A stretch of DNA of 64,000 bases from Allium sativum (lineage: Eukaryota; Streptophyta; Magnoliopsida; Asparagales; Amaryllidaceae), in NCBI GenBank assembly GCA_030737875.1, contig CM060912.1, forward strand, positions 130,891,993 to 130,955,992, given 5' to 3'. Below the pieces are notes generated by a model that was not told where the DNA came from, made no database searches, and worked only from the letters and a program-made list of their open reading frames with translations. Both the position numbers and the translations under genes were made by a program. Positions 61,130 to 64,000 of the stretch are shown in pieces; the stretch's first letter is position 1; the number at the start of each line of letters is the position of its first letter.

Positions 61130-61370
61130 CCTATCCGCTTATCAGATCAATATAGATATTGTTGGCTAAGCTGGTCTTAACCCTATCCACTTATATATTA
61201 TTGGTTAAATTGGTCTTAACCCTATCCACTTATCAGATTAACATATATTATTGATTAAGCTGGTCTTAACCCTACCTATTTATCAGATTATTGATTAAGC
61301 TGGTCTTAACCCTACCTATTTATCAGATTATTGATTAAGCTGGTCTTAACCATATCCACTTATCATGTTT
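61130..61370. repeat. Tandem repeat with AAGCTGGTCTTAACCCTA units
   Basis: Five or so direct repeats of about 45-65 bp with the core CTGGTCTTAACCCTA and TTATCAGATTA, within the E6 LTR. Confidence 0.8.
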
Positions 61371-61578
61371 TATATATTGTATAACATATTTTACTTAATT
61401 TATGATTAAGTACATCTTAGTTCACAGATACATTGGTAAAGAGAATAAATTACTAAGTATCAACCCCGAAGACGGAAATCAACATCAGATTGGTACTCAG
61501 AGAATTACTCAACTCAACCAAACTTCTATTTGTCATTCATATTCGTCTTTGATCAGCATTAATTAATTTTTAATGCAC

Positions 61579-61673
61579 AGACCTCTCACATTAAGTCGAT
61601 TACTTGTGGCCGCTGGATATGCTGGGCTGTTCCGGGCAGACTTCCACTACAAGCCAGACTTAACCTCGTGTCT
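61579..61673 (-). repeat. Structured hairpin unit C (E6 LTR)
   Basis: Same frame as units A and B: AGACCTCTCACATTAAGTC on one side and GACTTAACCTCGTGTCTAAG on the other. Stem bases differ from A and B on both sides. Confidence 0.7.
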
Positions 61674-61690
61674 AAGAATCTTTTAATTAT

Positions 61691-61802
61691 GCCTACGACC
61701 TCTCACATTAGACTGCCGTTTGCGGTTGCTGGATGTGTCGGGGGGTCCGGGTAGTCTTATACCACAAACGAGTCTAACCTCGTGTCTTAGGCATTTATTA
61801 CG
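61691..61802 (-). repeat. Structured hairpin unit D (E6 LTR)
   Basis: Outer stem GCCTAcGAC with GTCtTAGGC. Inner stem TTAGACT-(2-nt bulge)-CGTTTG with CAAACGAGTCTAA. Confidence 0.75.
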
Positions 61803-61814
61803 CATTTAATTTAT

Positions 61815-61918
61815 GCCTTTGACCTCTCACATTAGACTACCATTTGTGGTTGCTGGATTTGTCGGGCGGGTCCGGGCAGTCTTATACCACAAACGAATCT
61901 AATCTCGTGTCTTAGGCA
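61815..61918 (-). repeat. Structured hairpin unit E (E6 LTR)
   Basis: Outer stem GCCTttGAC with GTCtTAGGC. Inner stem contains ATTTGTGGT paired with ACCACAAAC. Same 2-nt bulge position as A and D. Confidence 0.75.
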
Positions 61919-62217
61919 GTTATTATTACACATTATTATTCAACCCTAGTTTGAATTAATATCCCTATTTCAAATTATCAATATCTTCCAAATTAATCTA
62001 TGTCCATGATTGTCACCTAAATTATGTCCATAATTTCTATGCATATAAATTAGGCTAATTAATGTCTCAAATTTATCATATGCTTTTAAGCCATTTTTAT
62101 GCCGATTCACAATATTAATATTTAATATTTTCCCATTGCCCCCACGTCGTTCGCACGTTTAATATGAAATATGTTAGACCCGAAAATAGTCTAACTCATA
62201 AAAAGAAAAGAAACATC

Positions 62218-62755
62218 ACAACTTGCATAACACATAAAATAGATCTAACTTGCAAATAAGAATAGGCAAGCATGGATCAAAACTTGCGTGATTATAATTT
62301 ACATAATCATAAATTTGCATAATCAATAACTTGCATATACAACAGGCATAATTTGCATAAACTACAAACTGGCATGGATCTAATTATATAAGATGTGATT
62401 TGCATAGATCTATACACATAAAGGTGAACTTGCATATATGAACATGGTTTTCGCATAAACTTGCATATGATCTACATACAAACTTGCATATGCAATTTAG
62501 ACATGTAAACTAAGACTTACATATGATTTGTATACAATCTTACTAGCATATGATTCACATCCAAACTTATACATAAACTTGCATATATAATTTAGACATG
62601 TAAATTAAGATTTACATTTGCACTTGCATATGATTTAGACATGTAAATTAATGTCACAAAATGAATCAAATCTAGCGTATGTGTTTAGACATACGAACCA
62701 ACATCATGAATTTAAACATGCAAACTAATATCACACGTTTTACATATAAACTCGC

Positions 62756-62833
<78 letters not shown>

Positions 62834-62920
62834 TTGATTCACATATAAACTTGTGTATAATTCGCATACAAACTTGCATATAAACTGATGCCATAAAATG
62901 AATCAAGTTAAACATATGTG
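62218..62920. repeat. Degenerate AACTTGCATA repeats in E6 LTR
   Basis: Diffuse copies of AACTTGCATAT and ACATGTAAACTAA. This is the diverged counterpart of the minisatellite in the E1 LTR. Confidence 0.75.
62759..62831. repeat. (TA)n microsatellite, about 72 bp
   Basis: Uninterrupted TA dinucleotides inside the E6 LTR. Shorter (TA)n runs occur at 9781-9804, 24181-24226, 35762-35816 and 48470-48495. Confidence 0.95.
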
Positions 62921-62939
62921 ATTGGACATATGAAATAGA

Positions 62940-63285
62940 CAGTACAACAAATATACCATATTACAACGGTGCAAAAATGTTGTAAAACGTTTTTACAACG
63001 GCGGAGCCATAGTCGTGTATTAAGAAGTTGTAATATAATTATATATTTTACAACATTCTGCACCGTTGCAGCACCGTTGTGAAATAGGATATTTAACAAC
63101 TTTTACTCACAGTTGTAATAAATTTTATTACAACTTTTATTCCCCGTTGTTGTAGACATTTAAATATCATAAGATCATAGGTATGACAACTGGTGATTAC
63201 CGTTGTGACTTCCAGAATATTACAACTCTTCCACACCGTTGTAAAATGATTTATTACAACTTTTTTTTGCTGTTGTAACTTATAT
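62940..63285. repeat. Subterminal ACAACGG repeats of E7
   Basis: About a dozen motifs such as TTACAACGGTG, TTTACAACGGCG, CACCGTTGCAG, CACCGTTGTGAAA, TTACAACTTTT and CACCGTTGTAAAA in alternating orientation. Such motifs are the binding sites of the second CACTA protein in the known En/Spm system. Confidence 0.65.
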
Positions 63286-63545
63286 ACACCTTACTAATAT
63301 AAAGAATTCATATACATTAATAATAATATGATTCATATTTCAATGCAACAAATTTAACCATACACGATCATTCATATATATTAATTAACATAATATTCAA
63401 TCAACACACACATAGTACATCACCAACTAAACCCGTCACAAAAAACATAACCGTTTCAAAATACATACATCGATCTAACACAAAAGATACATAAGACAGA
63501 AGTTTTTTTCACAAAAGATACATAAGCATACCCTATGAAGGCACT

Positions 63546-63680
63546 CTAGCTGAAGGCAACATAATTTTTATTCCAAACCTCAGTTGAACCAATAGCTTCT
63601 CCAATGGTAGTCATTTCGGAATTTGGCTTCCATAAGAAAGCTTTTGGATCCACCGCGATATCAATCAAGTCAATTAGCAT
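63546..63680 (-). pseudogene. Last-exon-like fragment of a CACTA-associated protein
   Basis: A 44-residue minus-strand frame with a protein-like core: VDPKAFLWKP, then TTIGEAIGSTEVW. From memory of plant En/Spm proteins, a C-terminal segment of the type TIGDAIGTSIAWP is common in the second CACTA gene product, and this fragment fits its place next to the subterminal repeats. A pyrimidine-rich stretch ending in AG lies just upstream (63680-63710, minus), so it could be a terminal exon. I cannot find the upstream exons in the window. Too short to be certain. Confidence 0.35.
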
Positions 63681-64000
63681 CACTCACAAAAACATAAAAA
63701 TCAAAATGTTGGAGTAATCATTGATGCTACTAATGAGTTATAACACGATAAAATGATATCATAGTAAATAAACTGAAAATCCATGCATTTTATTGTTATT
63801 TTTTCCCAACTCCCTAAATTTTCAAATTGAACATTCAGAAAACTATGGAAATGTGGATATATGTGCAGAACATATGATATCAAATGAAATGTTCCAAATG
63901 TGCAAGTAATGGAATGTGGTCTGATAGTAAAGATTATGCTTAGTCTGCTAGGAACCGAGTTTTATCCAAATGTACTAGAAATGTTCCAAAGGAAATTCAT

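Larger units (their letters stand above)
59841..62939 (-). repeat. E6: diverged Tekay LTR related to E1 LTR
   Basis: Begins TGTAACACCCAGC and follows the E1 LTR (6536 onward) in order: GGTCAGACATAAAGTCTGGCG region, TGTACCCCTAG, CATAGGTGCCG region, hairpin units, then AACTTGCAT repeats. It is clearly diverged from E1. There is no primer site on its left, so it is either a minus-strand 3' LTR whose element continues right or a solo LTR. The candidate target duplication ATAAT (59836-59840) is unconfirmed. It is interrupted by the CACTA-like end at 62940. Confidence 0.8.
62940..64000. mobile_element. E7: CACTA (En/Spm-like) transposon end, runs off the window
   Basis: The terminus CAGTACAACAAATATACC resembles the CACTACAA termini of plant CACTA elements, with one change in the first five bases. 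It is followed by a dense subterminal array of ACAACGG/CCGTTGT-type motifs in both orientations up to about 63285, the hallmark of this superfamily. It inserts in the E6 LTR. The 3-bp target duplication cannot be checked because the other end is outside the window. 63300-63540 is plain A/T-rich sequence. Confidence 0.6.

Overview
This is plant nuclear DNA, very probably from intergenic heterochromatin of a large, repeat-rich genome. The species cannot be told from the sequence. Nearly everything is retrotransposon. The elements carry plant Tekay-type (chromovirus) gag-pol, primer-binding sites complementary to plant initiator-Met tRNA, very long LTRs, and at the right edge an apparent CACTA DNA transposon. 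I see no convincing host gene, rRNA, tRNA or CRISPR array.

Layout. Positions up to 57757 form one nested stack. E2 (minus strand, outermost) is a non-autonomous LTR element with LTRs of about 6 kb and a 1.2 kb non-coding interior. Its 3' LTR fragment is 9743-9925, its interior 9926-11123, and its 5' LTR lies in two pieces, 11124-11979 and 52527-57757. E1 (minus, 1-9742, left end outside the window) is an intact-looking autonomous Tekay element inserted in E2's 3' LTR. E3 (plus, 11980-52526, target duplication GTATA) sits in E2's 5' LTR. It is non-autonomous, with LTRs of about 6.1 kb and a 1.5 kb non-coding interior. E4 (minus, 15430-42127, target duplication GTATT) sits in E3's 5' LTR. It has a 3' LTR of about 6.9 kb followed by a tandem array (interior, truncated LTR, interior, truncated LTR) with a 4377-bp period, and the interiors hold broken RNase H-integrase genes. 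E5 (plus, 18807-29877, target duplication TATAG) sits inside E4's 3' LTR. It has 4.3 kb LTRs and a 2.5 kb non-coding interior, and its two LTRs look almost identical, so it is the youngest.

To the right, 57758-59235 is unassigned DNA with a cluster of short hairpins. 59236-59840 is probably an LTR fragment. 59841-62939 is a diverged Tekay LTR related to E1's LTR. From 62940 there is a CACTA-like transposon end with ACAACGG subterminal repeats and a short coding fragment.

Working relationships. E1 is the only element with a full-length gag-pol. E2, E3 and E5 code for nothing recognisable. They keep LTR termini of the TGTAAYGACC type, the primer-binding site and the polypurine tract, so they presumably borrow proteins from Tekay relatives. 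E4 shares this LTR family and keeps Tekay pol fragments, which points to the autonomous lineage behind the family. Non-coding structure is the interesting content: a 0.9 kb inverted repeat in E4's LTR, a covarying hairpin repeated five times in two diverged Tekay LTRs, arrays of short palindromes in E3's LTRs, and a conserved GTACAAAGGAGGT box that is internal in some elements and inside the LTR in others.
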